A DNA stretch of 64,000 bases from Coptis chinensis (GCA_015680905.1 CM027377.1:57681501-57745500), one strand, 5' to 3'; shown: positions 1-11,220, counted from the first letter of the stretch. Translations and numbers: made by a program. The notes: generated by a model not told the origin, from the letters alone.

Positions 1-278
1 TATACCGAGCATAATTCGTTATATGATCATCCGCGGTAAAGTAGTCTTGAAGGAAAGGTTGATAATTTGGCCGATATCGGCATATCTATGATTTGTGTGG
101 TGGTAGCATGAAATGTAGGTGAGTTTAGAAGTTACTATTCTAAATCCATTATGAAAGATACCAGGATTTTTAGAAAATCACGAAAATGGTTTGTTTCCGC
201 GGGTTTGGAATTTTTCTATTTCCGGAAATTGCCTTAAAACAATTTGGGAACTTGCCGATTCGTTTTGGAAGCTCAGAA

Positions 279-290
279 CCTATTTAAACT
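279..290 (+). promoter_or_regulatory. candidate internal TATA box
   Basis: The sequence cctatttaaact lies about 370 bp upstream of a short ORF start at 656. The aligned copy at 8870-8880 reads cctatataaac in the same context, followed in both by cattctacact. Conservation between two diverged copies suggests an internal promoter, but no transcript evidence is available. Confidence 0.35.
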
Positions 291-655
291 CCCTTCATTC
301 TACACTAACAAACCACAATACACCCCCACCATCATCCCGCACCTTTCACTCCAAGCTTTTCTTTCTTTTTCCTCCAAATTTCTGTTTCAAAGACTTTACG
401 AAAGCGCAGCTTATGCCTCGTCGAGGCGTACTGCGCCCTCTACAATTTTCACAAAGTTTAGTCGAGGCGACGACCGAATTCTCCTCTCCTTGAGCGACTT
501 CGTGCCTAAAACACTGTAATAGCAAAAACCCACGAAGCGACCCGCCTATATCTGAGCGCACTCCACGCCCTTCTTCTCAACAACGGAAAATTCCAATTTT
601 CAAAAGGGTCATTCGGGATTTTTTTTTTTTTGGAACTGTTCAAAAAGTAGTTAAG

Positions 656-781
656 ATGACATCCCCTATAGTCATACCTGAACAGTCTTTTCAAGACGTG
701 TTGGGCAACCGAGACCTATGGACATTGGTTCCGACCACGGGGATCCTGATTAGGATGGCGCCATCATCTACCGGTAAGTGA
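656..781 (+). pseudogene. conserved ORF start in Gypsy 3' region (copy 1)
   Basis: An ATG at 656 opens a short reading frame beginning MTSPIVIPEQSFQDVL and stopping near 781. The aligned copy at 9212 begins MTSPTIIPRTVFQDLF, so the first 16 or so codons are recognisably conserved even though both frames break soon after. In Athila-type elements an additional ORF can follow pol; this could be the remnant of such an ORF. I do not recognise the product and assign no function. Confidence 0.35.
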
Positions 782-1765
782 TGACGATTCATATTCACCC
801 ACTTCGCTTATTTCTACGACTCACGTTAAATTCTATTGTAACCGGGATGGAGAACAAGAATTCTCCGTCAGAGTCGATGACACGACACATCAATTCAATA
901 AAAATGTGGTCGCTTTAGTTTCGTGGATTACCAATACCGATCCCCGTTCACACATGGGCATATATGACCGATAATGCATATCTTTATGATTATAAATATT
1001 TCCATGAGTATTATGGGGGGGGTATTTCGAGTAATGGAGCGAGGGCTTATATAGCATTGCCCTTGGTAGCCTTTCCCTAAACGTAGGCACCACCATGTTA
1101 TTCATCTTGATGAATATTTTGGGGAATGGCGGTTCATTTCTGCAAAACAAGATCTTGCGGTGACATTTTCCTCGCTTTAATGAGGGGACGTCGCCGATAT
1201 GACATTCCCCGAAGTTTTAGTCACTAGTCTTAAGAGAGCCCAAACCATGAGGCGTAAGTATCTTCTTATGCCTGTGTTGGTAAGCCGCATCACGCGTAGT
1301 TGTTTACGTATTCTCGTGCACAATTCACGATTGGAAAAGGGTTGAAGTCATGAGACCCACCATTGGGTGGTTCGCTCATTCGCGAATAATGACTTGGCGG
1401 TATGGTGCGACCTCATTTGGTCGCCCGCACATCCCTTCAAACATAATAACTTAACGGGTTAGCATTAGTAGATGATAAATGGCGGAAAGCTTTGGCAAGT
1501 TATAATGGATGGCGGGGATCTTGAAGGAACCTCATCTCTTTAATGAGGAGGAGGGGCGTTTAAAGCGGGAGATAAGGCAAGTTTTTAGTTTTGTTATTGT
1601 CTGCTTATGTCCCAAGCATATTTAATTCTGTTAACCCCATAATGGGTGGAACTCTTATAGAGTTGCATCAGTATTTTTAATTCCTATATTAGTATGTTCT
1701 AACCTTGTTTTGCAGATGTCCCAGAATTTCACGCGTTTCCATGGTATTGTTCTACCCTCTTTATT

Positions 1766-1810
1766 TAAATGCTTTGAGGACAAAGCATGCTTCTTGTTTG
1801 GCGGGGGCAT
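1766..1810 (+). repeat. degenerate hairpin plus polypurine-like tract
   Basis: The sequence tgctttgaggacaaagcatg can fold on itself (tgcttt/aaagca) and is followed by a decayed G-rich tract (tttggcggggg). It corresponds to 9603-9649 in the second copy, where the G tract is intact. It resembles the module directly in front of the LTRs, but here no LTR follows, so it may be an internal or relict polypurine tract. Confidence 0.4.
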
Positions 1811-3350
1811 AGAAACACGTGTAAATAAGGCATCTGTTAGGATATAGATATGTATAATATGCATTTGTTTTCAAGTTAAAAATTTCAAAAATATAAATAA
1901 ATAAGTTTATGCTATATACACTTAGGAATATTGGTATTGTTTTCCTTCTCTATGTGCTTAACAATCTAGAAGTCTCACGTAGCTTTTGCATCAGAATAAT
2001 TGTTAGCAACTTAGGTTAATATGTAGGTAATAATCTTTGCATCTATCTATAAATATATTACATGAGTATCTATGATTGTTAGCAGTAAGTTTCTGAAATC
2101 TAGGCTAGAGTACTTATTCTACAAATCCTGTGAGAATATAGCCTAAAGCCTTATATGAGCTAAACATTTGAGAAATGACACAAGGGAGAAGTAAAATCCG
2201 GATAGAGAAATCACACGTCCACTTGCTTGATCACTATGCCATATCCTAAGCGAGAATTTAGGCCCTCTTTGGATCGATATAGCCAGAAATTCAAACCTAT
2301 GAATTATTTTAGGCTAGTCGCCCCTCTGAGCCTTTCTTTAGCCTTCCTTAAACCACAATTCCTTTACCCTATTACAAAAACAAACAAAATAAAAAATTCA
2401 ACTTACCCAATCTAGAATAAGTCTGAGAATAGAATGAGTGAAGAAAGAAGAAGAGAAAAACCTGTGTAAACAAAAATTAGTAGTTGCTTCAGAAAAAGAA
2501 AAGAAGTTTCCATCCAAAGAAAAGAAAAAAAAATAATAAAAATAGAAATAAATAAAAACTCCAAAAATAGAATAAAAGGGAGTCAAAAGCCAAAGAAAAG
2601 AAAAAGAAAAATATGGCTAAGGATGGAAACAAAGTATAGAAGCAAAAGAAAATAACAAGGTTTTCTCTAAGTTACATAATATAAATACTCTATTATCTCA
2701 GACTTGTCCTTTTGAATATCCATTTCCTTCCTTCTTAAACCATCTCCTAATCCCCGCAACACCTAATAAAGACCTCTAGCTCAATTAGGAATAGGTTAGT
2801 GTGATAGTAAGTGGCAGATGTGTTTGATCGACTCCGCTTCCTTGTTGTCATTGAGATTGTAAGGTAAAGTGTGCCCACCGCGACAACGGAGTAAGCTTAA
2901 ACTTGAGAGGAAAAATCAGTGAGTGGTTTTCGCCTTGACAATTATGTGAGGACCTACTTAATGACGCTTATTCGAAGTTTTCAGAACTTAGAACCTGCTA
3001 GGCATTTCATAGTATTACTCATAGTATATATATTTGTATCATAGATGATTGATTATTATGCATATATTAGTTTAGGTTTTTAACTTGGTTATTCTTATTC
3101 AGTTGCTAGTGAGATGTATAGATAGTTGGGACATGAATGAGGAAACAATAGTTTTATTTCTTAGTCGTTGTAGTATAGTTGAAGTTTGTGAGTACCTTCA
3201 CTGGAAAACTCTCACGAGGCTATAACTCATCCACTAGGGAATTCCTAGTGGTTTAAGGCCTTGTTGCATTTGGTCAATGCAATCGCACTCAACGAAAGGA
3301 GAGTAGATAGAACTCCATTTTTGGTCACTTATTCTAATTTCTCATCTTTG

Positions 3351-3385
3351 CTTGAGGGCAAGCAAAATGCTGTTTGGGGGTGGTT
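3351..3385 (+). repeat. hairpin and polypurine tract before LTR 1
   Basis: ttgcttgagggcaagcaa forms a short stem-loop (one mismatch) and is followed by tgtttgggggtgg, ending immediately before the LTR start at 3386. A G-rich polypurine tract next to a 3' LTR primes plus-strand DNA synthesis in LTR retrotransposons. The same arrangement precedes the LTRs at 11221 and 13264. Confidence 0.65.
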
Positions 3386-4866
3386 TGATAAGAGCCCAAA
3401 ACTGTAGTTTTAACCCTGTAACAGTCATACTTTTAGACCAATTATGTGAGTAATAATTAAGAGTTAATAATGATTACGTGTTTTTATGCATTTCAGGCAA
3501 AAAAGTCCATTATGTGTAGAAATGTGCCACTTTAGCGAGATAAAGGAGCAAAGGTCGGTTGCTAAGGAGTTCTGTGATTAAAGGCCAAGATTCAAGAAGA
3601 CAAAGCCTCTGTAAAGCCCGGTCAAAAGATGAAGAGTCAAAGTCACGCGGGCAGAAATAGTGCACAAAGTCAATAGAACTTCCGAAGACCATATCTTTGG
3701 ACTCAGACCTCGAAATTGGGCCTACCTTATGTCAAAATGACCGGCTCGGAAAGAGCTTTCCAACGGTCTAAGCCATAATCCAATCAGAGGAGCAAAATGG
3801 ACGAAAAGTCTGTTGAAGCCAACTGCAGCTGAAGAGACCTTTTTGGACTGAAAGCATTGGGTTTTGGGCCTGATTCTCTGGCCCAAAACATGGCTCCAAG
3901 CCCATGCATGATTTTTGGATCCGAAAGTATAAAAACCAAAGCTTAGCTCTTTGTTAATGGTAGCTAGTTAGACCTAAACCATATAGATAATTCTAGATCT
4001 AGTTTTCAGTAGATTAATTAAGTTTTAGTTCCATTTTCAATTCTTGTTTTAGATTAAGTCTTTGAATCATTGTTCTTGATTGATTAGATAAATAAAATAG
4101 TTATTTTGTCAATTTTGACTTTTGTCATCTCAATTTATAGATCTAGTTTTAATTCTTGTTAATTATCATTTCGTAGTTTAAGTAGATTGAAACATTGTTA
4201 GTTAATTTAGTTAAGTTAGAATTTTAATATGATGAGTAGTTATAATTCAATGGGAAATGATGGTTTGATGACTCAAGGCTAAAACCTCCATTAGAGGGGT
4301 TGATGAAGCCTTGATGAAAACTTAGTGGTATAGTGTAGAAGCATTGTAGAATCTATTCCACTCTAGAAGGTCGTGATTCGCCATGAGAATGGGTGGACGA
4401 CTTCACATGCTAGTTAGTATTCGGTAGAAATGCCATGAACACTAGGGATTAGAACTCGAATTTCTTGCCGTAAGAACTTAAGAATCGAGATACAAGAATC
4501 TATGCTAGGTTATTAAGTTGGATTGGAGGTGGATTCAATCCCCCTCTAATCCTTTATCTAGATTCAAAAATAATCATATTTCCATAGCATTCGTAGTTAA
4601 ATTCAACATAATCAATTTCATATAGGTATCGTAGTATAACACCCTTCGTAAAGCTCTCATTAGACTTAAGACCGACTAATTAGACTAGAAAACATTCCAT
4701 GCTAGAGCACTAGGAGTGGAACGAATTTGTTACTCCACTCTATTTTGATAGAATTGAGAGTAGAAACTTTGATAAACATATAGGATCATAAGATAGTTTT
4801 AGTTTACTTACGTTTTGAGTTCATCGTTCATTTCGTAGGTAAATTATTCAATCATTAGTTTTATCA
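3386..4866 (+). repeat. Athila/Tat-type Gypsy LTR 1
   Basis: This LTR starts TGATAAGAGCCCAAAAC and ends near TTTATCA, giving about 1.48 kb. It is co-linear with 11221-12667 and with 57396-58860. A TATA-like sequence (gaaagtataaaaacc) lies near 3924 and is conserved in all three. The 3' end is estimated by comparing where the three copies diverge. The segment after it is a deletion junction: it jumps directly into the middle of gag, whereas the copy at 57.4 kb has roughly 0.8 kb of leader and gag start there. Confidence 0.75.
3917..3935 (+). promoter_or_regulatory. LTR TATA box
   Basis: gaaagtataaaaaccaaag is conserved in the three related LTRs (about 11728 and 57929 in the others) at a similar distance from the LTR start, as expected for the U3 promoter of an LTR retrotransposon. 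Confidence 0.5.
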
Positions 4867-5691
4867 ACCATGAAAAACCTTATCAGCACATGCGTAGGAT
4901 TGAACAAGTCCTTACAACATTCCACCATCCTACGGTTGGTGCAGAACAAATTAAATTGAGTGTATTCCCTTTCACCTTAGCTGATAAGGCGGCGTCTTGG
5001 TTAACTACCCAAGCGCCTAATTCTGTGGACTCGTGGGCCAAACTTGTTCATTTGTTTATGGAACATTTTACCCACCCTAAAAAGGCGGATGAAATGCTTT
5101 CCAAGATTCACTTCTTGATGAGAATCCTCATGAATCATTTTCGAGGCTTGGAATCGTTTCACCGATCTCCTTATAGAGTGTCCACACCATCACCTAGCAA
5201 AAGACACGTTAGTTCGTGCCTTTTCAAAGGACTTCTACACCAACCATAAAGAAGTCCTAGACATAATGAATGGGGGTAGTTTCCTAAGTAAAGGAGCCTC
5301 GAGAGGCATATAAATTTTGGAAGATCGGACTAAAAAGCTTAATAATAATTTGGAGGGTAGTGACGATTACTCCCGCTCCGCTAGTTCTTCTTCAACAGTT
5401 AAGGCTACCAGTATGTTTGAGGTTAAATCAGATCCTGAGCTTAAAACTCTAATTGAATCCCTCACAAAAAAGGTAGAGGCCATTTCTATACAACAAAAGC
5501 CTATCCCCGTCATGAATGTAAATTCAAATCCATGTAGTTTCTGTTGGAGTCCTGAGCATCCCGACTCCCACTGTCCTATAGCCTATGAACATTCTTGTTC
5601 CATTAATAGTGAACCTAATGCCCCTTGGAGACAAAATCCCAACTTCGGTTGGAGAAATAACCAACAAGTCACACCTACTGTGGTACAATAA
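4866..5691 (+). pseudogene. Gypsy gag (truncated, frameshifted)
   Basis: The frame at 4890-5249 carries a plant retrotransposon Gag core, with FPFTLADKAASWL and the following WAKLVHLFMEHFTHPKK block near residues 26-67. This matches the family pattern in which a short helix containing A-x-x-W-L is followed by a W-x-x-L-x-x-x-F block. A second frame (5317-5691) continues the polyprotein and has a possible Cys/His knuckle (CSFCWSPEHPDSHC). The N-terminal part is missing because of a deletion joining the LTR to gag. The homologous region at 59539 still has its start codon. Nonfunctional as it stands. Confidence 0.7.
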
Positions 5692-6540
5692 TCAATATGT
5701 TAGGCCAAAGCACACGGTTATAACCAAGCTCCCCACAACAAGGACGGGATCGTGGTAATTATAATAATTATAACAACCAAGCACAACCCTCGACAAGGTC
5801 AAGCACAAGGTCAATATAGTTATAATAATTATAATGATAATAGAGGTATCATTAGGTAAATAATAACTATCATAATCCGCCCATAAATAATCAACGCGAG
5901 ATAGTTCGGTCCACACCACCCGTGACTACTACACCCACAATATCGGATCGTCTTGACACCTTCATACAAGTGAGCCAACAACTTTTCCAAACCATGGCTC
6001 AATCTAACCAACACATTCTACAATCCGTTAATAATTTAAACCAACAGTTAGCCCAAGAGAATGCCTAACCAAAAGGCGTGTTTCCAGGCCAAGCGATACC
6101 CAACCCTAGAACAGCAAACACAGCCTTTGAGGTAAACGGTAATACTAGTACGGAAACTACAACCGTAGGTGAGCTAAATGCCATCACCACTCTCCGTTCT
6201 GGAAGAGTGGTTGATAACAAAGTAACTATGCCTATAGTTACCCCATCAGTACTCCCTACACCGGATATCGAACTAGATACCGAAATAGAAACTGAAGAAC
6301 CTACCACTGTAGAGGTACCACTTAAACCACAACCTAAGAAACAGAAAGCCAAGGTTACACATCAATTCGAGCCATACGCTAAATATAGAGCGAAACCACC
6401 GTTCCCTCAGAAATTAGCCATGCTAACCAGGGATACTAACTTTGAGGAGATTAGGAATGTTTTCAAAAATCTAACGATAAACCTTCCTTTTCTCGAACCT
6501 ATAAAAAAAGCTACCTAACCACGCTAAGTTTCTTAAGGAG
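5692..6540 (+). pseudogene. Gypsy gag-protease linker region
   Basis: The first part contains asparagine/tyrosine-rich low-complexity sequence (repeated aattataat) broken by stops. From 6078 a 146-codon frame has the block NAITTLRSGRVVDNKV, a hallmark of the spacer between Gag and protease in Athila/Tat-type elements (usual form A-I-T-L-R-S-G-K). Acidic and proline-rich sequence and a KPPFPQKL block follow. It is co-linear with 60600-61250 in the downstream element. Confidence 0.65.
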
Positions 6541-7017
6541 TTGTGCACTACTAGGCGTAAGACCAACATACCTAAAGACGCCTTTCTAACTGAACAGTTC
6601 CCAACTTTATCCGAAAATAATGAAATTGTTAAGTACAAGGACCCTAGTCGTCCTACTATACAATACACCTTAGGAGATTCTCACACGACGACCGCACTAC
6701 TAGACCTGGGGGCTAGTGTTAACTTACTCCCGTTTTATTTGTATAAACAAATAGGTCTAGAGGAGATGCAACCTACTAAAATGACATTACAATTAGCTGA
6801 TCGGTCTATTAAGTATCCTAAAGGTGTGGTTGAAAACGTGCTGGTTAAAGTCCAAAATTTTTACTACCCAGCCGACTTCGTTTTCCTTGACACAGAAGTC
6901 ACTAACGACTCTGTACCTATCATCTTAGGGCGTCCCTTCTTGGCTATTGCCAACGCGCTCATAAACTGCCGCGATGGTTCGATGTCCTTGTCCTTTGGCC
7001 ATCTTTCGTTGAGGTAA
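6541..7017 (+). CDS. Gypsy aspartic protease domain (polyprotein fragment)
   Basis: This open frame encodes a retropepsin-type aspartic protease, the enzyme that processes the retrotransposon polyprotein. The active-site block is LLDLGASVNLLP with the catalytic aspartate at about residue 55 of the frame; the DLGAS form is typical of Athila/Tat-type plant elements. The ILGRPFL block that packs against the active site follows near residue 128, and a hydrophobic tail then ends in a stop at 7015. It is the best preserved part of this element. The frame has no ATG of its own near the start and was part of a gag-pro polyprotein. No reverse transcriptase follows before the LTR at 11221. Confidence 0.8.
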   Translation: MCTTRRKTNIPKDAFLTEQFPTLSENNEIVKYKDPSRPTIQYTLGDSHTTTALLDLGASVNLLPFYLYKQIGLEEMQPTKMTLQLADRSIKYPKGVVENVLVKVQNFYYPADFVFLDTEVTNDSVPIILGRPFLAIANALINCRDGSMSLSFGHLSLR

Positions 7018-7275
7018 ATGTTTTCAAAACGAGGGACACGATATCGATTCATCTACAAATGGAGAGGTTAGCATGATCCGAGCTTAGCTCAAGATTACTT
7101 CAAAAACATGTTTCGGAGAAACAGATTAACAAATTCCTTTCCTTCGAAATTCCGACTTTAACAATGACTCCACGGTAGTAGGCGAAATCGAAGAAGAATT
7201 CTGCGCAACTCTTTTACACGCTTCTTTACCATTTCAGCGAGTCCCCTTGCCAACAACCATTCATCCCTTGATGCT
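7018..7275 (+). other. decayed post-protease sequence
   Basis: This stretch is co-linear with 61850-62045 in the downstream element (shared blocks such as gagcttagctcaagatta), where it is followed by RT. Here it is followed by an unrelated ORF, so the pol region has been lost or replaced somewhere near 7200. Confidence 0.5.
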
Positions 7276-7911
7276 ATGACGGAATATGAATTTTTCAATA
7301 TCTATCCTAGTGATCCGTTTGACCCACCTATTGAGAAATGTCTTGCATATATCAAGATTTCTGATGATATGGACTTGAGAGCTCTAGCTGAGAATCATTC
7401 ACCTTCCATCACCAATATTCCCCACCCTCCACCTTTTCAAAGGAACTTCGAGTTTGCACTCGATCCTTTAGTTTCTCCTGTGCTTCATGATTTTTTAAAT
7501 CCACCTAGTAAACAAATACTTACCAAGGATAAACCACTTGACACCTTCATTTTCAGACTTGAGACAGTCCCTAACTACACCAAGAATGAGTTTTGTGCTA
7601 AACCCACATCCTCATTTTTTCCATGTTTTCCCTCTAAAACTTATCACAATCCACCATATCTTCCACAACCATTCACTTTTCCACATTTATTCACTAGGAC
7701 ACCCTCTCGTTCAAAGATGAAACATAAGGTGCATGCTCGGTTATGTTGTAGGTCTATCCGACTTCGCTTTCATTCCACTAGGCTGCGTCATAGAAAATTT
7801 TGGTGCTTGATTGTGTTTGGATATGTTTTCTGTGATATTTATTTATGGAACAATCCACAACTATTACGGTTGTTGATATATGATAAACTGCATATTCATA
7901 CATATGTTTAG
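7276..7911 (+). CDS. intact 211-aa ORF in RT-less Gypsy element, unknown
   Basis: An ATG-initiated 211-codon frame sits where RT would be expected. I do not recognise a domain. The N-terminal 100 residues are acidic to neutral and proline-rich (IPHPPPFQRN). Residues about 150-172 are strongly basic (many R, H and K). A hydrophobic, aromatic stretch follows at about 176-192 (FWCLIVFGYVFCDIYLW), which could be a membrane segment near the C terminus. Some Athila-type elements carry an extra ORF with C-terminal hydrophobic segments, so an accessory ORF is one option; chance survival is the other. Its openness contrasts with the decay around it. Confidence 0.45.
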   Translation: MTEYEFFNIYPSDPFDPPIEKCLAYIKISDDMDLRALAENHSPSITNIPHPPPFQRNFEFALDPLVSPVLHDFLNPPSKQILTKDKPLDTFIFRLETVPNYTKNEFCAKPTSSFFPCFPSKTYHNPPYLPQPFTFPHLFTRTPSRSKMKHKVHARLCCRSIRLRFHSTRLRHRKFWCLIVFGYVFCDIYLWNNPQLLRLLIYDKLHIHTYV

Positions 7912-8599
7912 ATAAAGTCTCGAGTATCTGACTATAAACGACTTAATTTTTGTGTTTGGTGCATTTCCTTTCGTTTTCATATATTGGTGAATGCACCATT
8001 CAGGTAACCGGGCCCTCCCTATGGAGTGTGTGGTTGTAAGTACCGGATCCTAAGTCCACGTTTCACATAATTCACGTTTTCCACTCTTGCATGTTTTCTT
8101 GGTTTTGAGTCATGTTTCTCTATAGTGTGAATTATGTCTTTTTTCTGCTTATTGTTTTCCTTTATATTAAACCTAATTCATAAAAAAAAAAAAAAAAGTT
8201 TAAAGCTATAAAAATAGTAATCTAGCAAGTCTCGGGAATCGACTTTAAAAGACCCCGTTTTAAAACAAATTTTTACAAAACTGTTTTCAAAAATTTGTTT
8301 AGGGGTGGGTGTTGGTTTTTCCATTCTTGATCACTCAAATTCCTATTCTTACCCCCACCTCGCTCCCTTGAAGAGTAGCTAGATTTCTTCTTGTTTGTTG
8401 TTTTGATGTTGTTTTTATTATATTTAGTAGATAGGATGTTACGTTGTTAAATTCCGTAATTAATTTTGACTTTTGTAGTGAAATATTGTTTGAATGACAA
8501 TATTAATATAATGTAGTTATTTTCATTGTGCGTGGTTGCTTAATGTTGATCCCACTTTCCCAAATTGTTTGGGGGTGGTATTCTGTAGTCCAGCATGAT
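7912..8599 (+). other. noncoding tail of gag-protease segment
   Basis: No coding signal is visible. The stretch contains a short A tract at 8183-8197 and two polypurine-like tracts (tttaggggtggg near 8297 and tttgggggtgg near 8569) without the preceding hairpin. After 8600 the sequence becomes alignable with the start of the window. Confidence 0.4.
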
Positions 8600-8869
8600 T
8601 TTTATATGACCTCCTTTTTTTTAGAAGTTATTTCGGAGTCAGGGTGAGAATATTGCCGAATAGGCATATCTATGAATAAATATCATGGTAGGATGAAATC
8701 TCAATAAAATAGGTAGGTTCTATCCTAAATTCAACCTAAAAGATATTAGGGTTGTTTTAGAATCAAGAATATGAGTTGTTTCCATTTTCGGGTTCGGAAA
8801 TTTTAGTATTTCCGAAAATTGCCGGAAAAGCTTTTTGGCAACTTCCCGATTCGTTTTAGCAACTTAAAA

Positions 8870-8880
8870 CCTATATAAAC
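8870..8880 (+). promoter_or_regulatory. candidate internal TATA box (copy 2)
   Basis: cctatataaac is a better TATA match than the aligned site at 279-290 and lies about 340 bp upstream of the conserved ORF start at 9212. Confidence 0.4.
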
Positions 8881-9211
8881 TTCATTCATTCTACACTCAC
8901 AACCCACACTACACCTAACTTCCATCACTCACCTTTCACTCCCACGTTTCCCGTTGTTAGTCTCAATTTTCAACCATCAGCACCTCGGAGCGACTTGCCC
9001 TACACATTTTTCTGAAATTTAGCACTGAGCGCACCTGCGCCCAAGTTGAGAGCGCTCGCAAAACAAAACACTGTAAAAAAAAAAAAAAACCCCGAGGCAC
9101 CTCGCTCCCCAAGTGGGAGCGCTGCTGACTCGACTTCGTAGACCAGAAAATTTCCGTTTTTGCGGGGTTGCTCCCTGGGTCATTTTGCAGCTGTTCAGGC
9201 GTAGTTTCGAG

Positions 9212-9337
9212 ATGACATCTCCTACAATAATACCGAGAACAGTCTTTCAAGATTTGTTCCAAAGAACTATTTATGGTGCTTGGTCTCGTGAGGTGATCAC
9301 ACACGAAATTTTGGGAACCGCTTATGGTTCTTGCTAG
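9212..9337 (+). pseudogene. conserved ORF start in Gypsy 3' region (copy 2)
   Basis: An ATG at 9212 begins MTSPTIIPRTVFQDLF and the frame stops at 9337. It aligns with the frame at 656 in copy 1 over the first 16 or so codons. No downstream homology to a known protein is visible to me. Confidence 0.35.
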
Positions 9338-9602
9338 CATTTGTTCTTGGACTTGCAATGCCCATTTGAAATACAAGACCCATGGTGTTATTGGGTAGAT
9401 AATATGCATGTCGGGAGATAAGGTAAGTTTTTAATTCCATTTAGTGTCGCTTATGTCCCAAGCAATTTAATTACATTAACCCCATAATGGGTGGAACTTT
9501 ATAGAGTTTCGTCGGTTTTATATTAGTATGTTTTAACTTTGTTTTGCAGATGTTCCAGAATTTCACGCGTTTCCATGGTATTTTTCTACCCTCTTTATTT
9601 AA

Positions 9603-9650
9603 ATGCTTTGAGGACAAAACATGCTTCTTGTTTGGGGGTGGGCATAGAAA
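9603..9650 (+). repeat. hairpin plus polypurine-like tract, no LTR following
   Basis: tgctttgaggacaaaacatg followed by tgtttgggggtggg mirrors the module in front of LTR 2, about 1.6 kb further upstream. The G tract here is intact, unlike the copy at 1766. Confidence 0.45.
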
Positions 9651-11182
9651 CACGTGTAATTAAGGCATCTGTTAGGATATAGATATGTATAATATGCACT
9701 TGTTTTCTAGTTAAAATTTCAAAAATTCAAAAATATAAATAAATAAGTTATGATATACACTTAGGAATATTGGTATTGTTTTTTTTCTCTATGCTCTTAA
9801 CAATCTAGAAGTCTCACGTAGCTTTTGCATTAGAATAATTTTTATAAACTTAGGTTAATATGTAGGTAATAATCTTTGCATCTATCTATAAATATATTAC
9901 ATGAGTATCTATGATTGTTAGCAGTAAGTTTCTGAAATCTAGGCTAGAGTACTTATTCTACAAATCCCGTGAGAATATAGCCTAAAGCCTTATAAGAGTG
10001 AAACATTTGAGAAATGACACAAGGGAGAAGTAAAATACGGATAGAGAAATCGCACGTCCACTTGCTTGATCACTAAACCATATCTTAAGCGAGAATTTAG
10101 GCCCTCTTTAGATCGATATAGCCAGAAATTCAAACCTATGAATTATTTTCCGCTAGTCGCCCCTCTGAGCCTTTCTTTAGCCTTCCATAAACCACAAATC
10201 CTTTACCCTGTTACAAAAAAAAAAAATATATATATATATAAAAAATATAATCAACCTACCCAATTTAGAATAAGTCTGAGAATAGAATGAAGAAAGAAGA
10301 AGAGAAAACCTGTGTAAACAAAAATTAGTTAGTTGCTTGGAAAATAAAGAAAAGAAATTTCCATCCAAAGAAAAAAAAAAATAAAAATAGAAATAAAATA
10401 AAAACTCCAAAAAATAGAATAAAATGAGTCAAAAGCCAAAGAAAAAAAAAAAAAAATATGGCTAAGGATGGAAACAAAGTGTAGAAGCAAAAGTAAATAA
10501 GAAGGTTTTCTCTAGTTACATAATATGAAGACTCTATTATCTCGGACTTGTCTTTTTGAATATCTATTTCCTTCCTTCTTAAACCATCTCCTAATCCCTA
10601 AAACACCTAATAAAGACCTCTAGCTCAATTAGGAATAGGTTAGTGTGATAGTAATTGGGCAGATATGTTTGATCGACTCGGCTTCCTTGTGTGTGTCATT
10701 GAGATTGTAAGGTAAAGTGTGCCCATCACAAGCACTAGAGTAGCAAAACTTGAGTGGAAAAATCAGAGTGTTGTATCTTGACTATTATTGTGAGAACCTA
10801 CTTAAGGACACTATTCGAAGTTTTAAACGGACTGCTATTGCATTTCATAGTATTACTCATTGTATATATGTTTATTGTAGATGATTGATTATTATGCATA
10901 TATTAGCTTAGGTTTTTGATTTGGTTATTCTTGTTCATAGCTAATGAGATGTATAGATAATTTGGAGCATGAATAAGGAAACAATAGTTTTCTTTCTTAG
11001 TCGTTGTAATATAGATGAAGTTTGTGAGTACATTCACTGGAAAACTCTCACGAGGCTATAACTCGTCCACTAGGGAATTCCTAGTGGTTTAAGGCCTTGT
11101 TGCATATGGTCAATGCAATCGCACTCAGCGAAATGAGAGTAGATAGAACTCCATTTTTGGTCACTTATGCTAATTTCTCATA

Positions 11183-11220
11183 TTTGCTTGAGGACAAGCA
11201 AAATGATGTTTGGGGGTGAT
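11183..11220 (+). repeat. hairpin and polypurine tract before LTR 2
   Basis: ttgcttgaggacaagcaa is a perfect short inverted repeat (ttgctt/aagcaa), followed by tgtttgggggtgat and then the LTR start at 11221. Likely the plus-strand primer site of this element. Confidence 0.65.

Larger units (their letters stand above)
1..3385 (+). mobile_element. 3' internal region of an Athila/Tat-type Gypsy element
   Basis: This segment matches 8600-11220 over most of its length and ends in the same hairpin plus G-rich tract just before an LTR that begins TGATAAGAGCCC at 3386. It is therefore read as the 3' untranslated and accessory region of a Gypsy element whose 5' part lies outside the window. Coding capacity is almost gone; the only conserved coding trace is a short ORF start at 656 that is shared with the second copy at 9212. 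A TATA-like box lies near 281. Lineage assignment is inferred from the protease and gag of the adjoining copies. Confidence 0.6.
8600..11220 (+). mobile_element. 3' internal region of Athila/Tat-type element (copy 2)
   Basis: This segment repeats 1-3385 in the same order: a leader with a TATA-like box, a conserved ORF start, a cataatgggtggaact block, a hairpin with G tract near 9603-9649, a purine-rich stretch around 10290-10460, and the pre-LTR hairpin and G tract at 11187-11219. It is shorter than copy 1 by about 0.8 kb, mostly between 9330 and 9420, where copy 1 has about 0.8 kb of extra sequence (roughly 780-1560). It lies directly before LTR 2. Confidence 0.6.

Noticed and set aside
2398-2586. 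Phe/Tyr-rich minus-strand ORFs here and at 10177-10410
   Set aside because: Translation of the purine-rich stretch in the Gypsy 3' region; no domain.
7276-7911. Calling the 211-codon ORF an envelope-like protein
   Set aside because: Only one hydrophobic stretch and position support it; no signal peptide or recognised domain.
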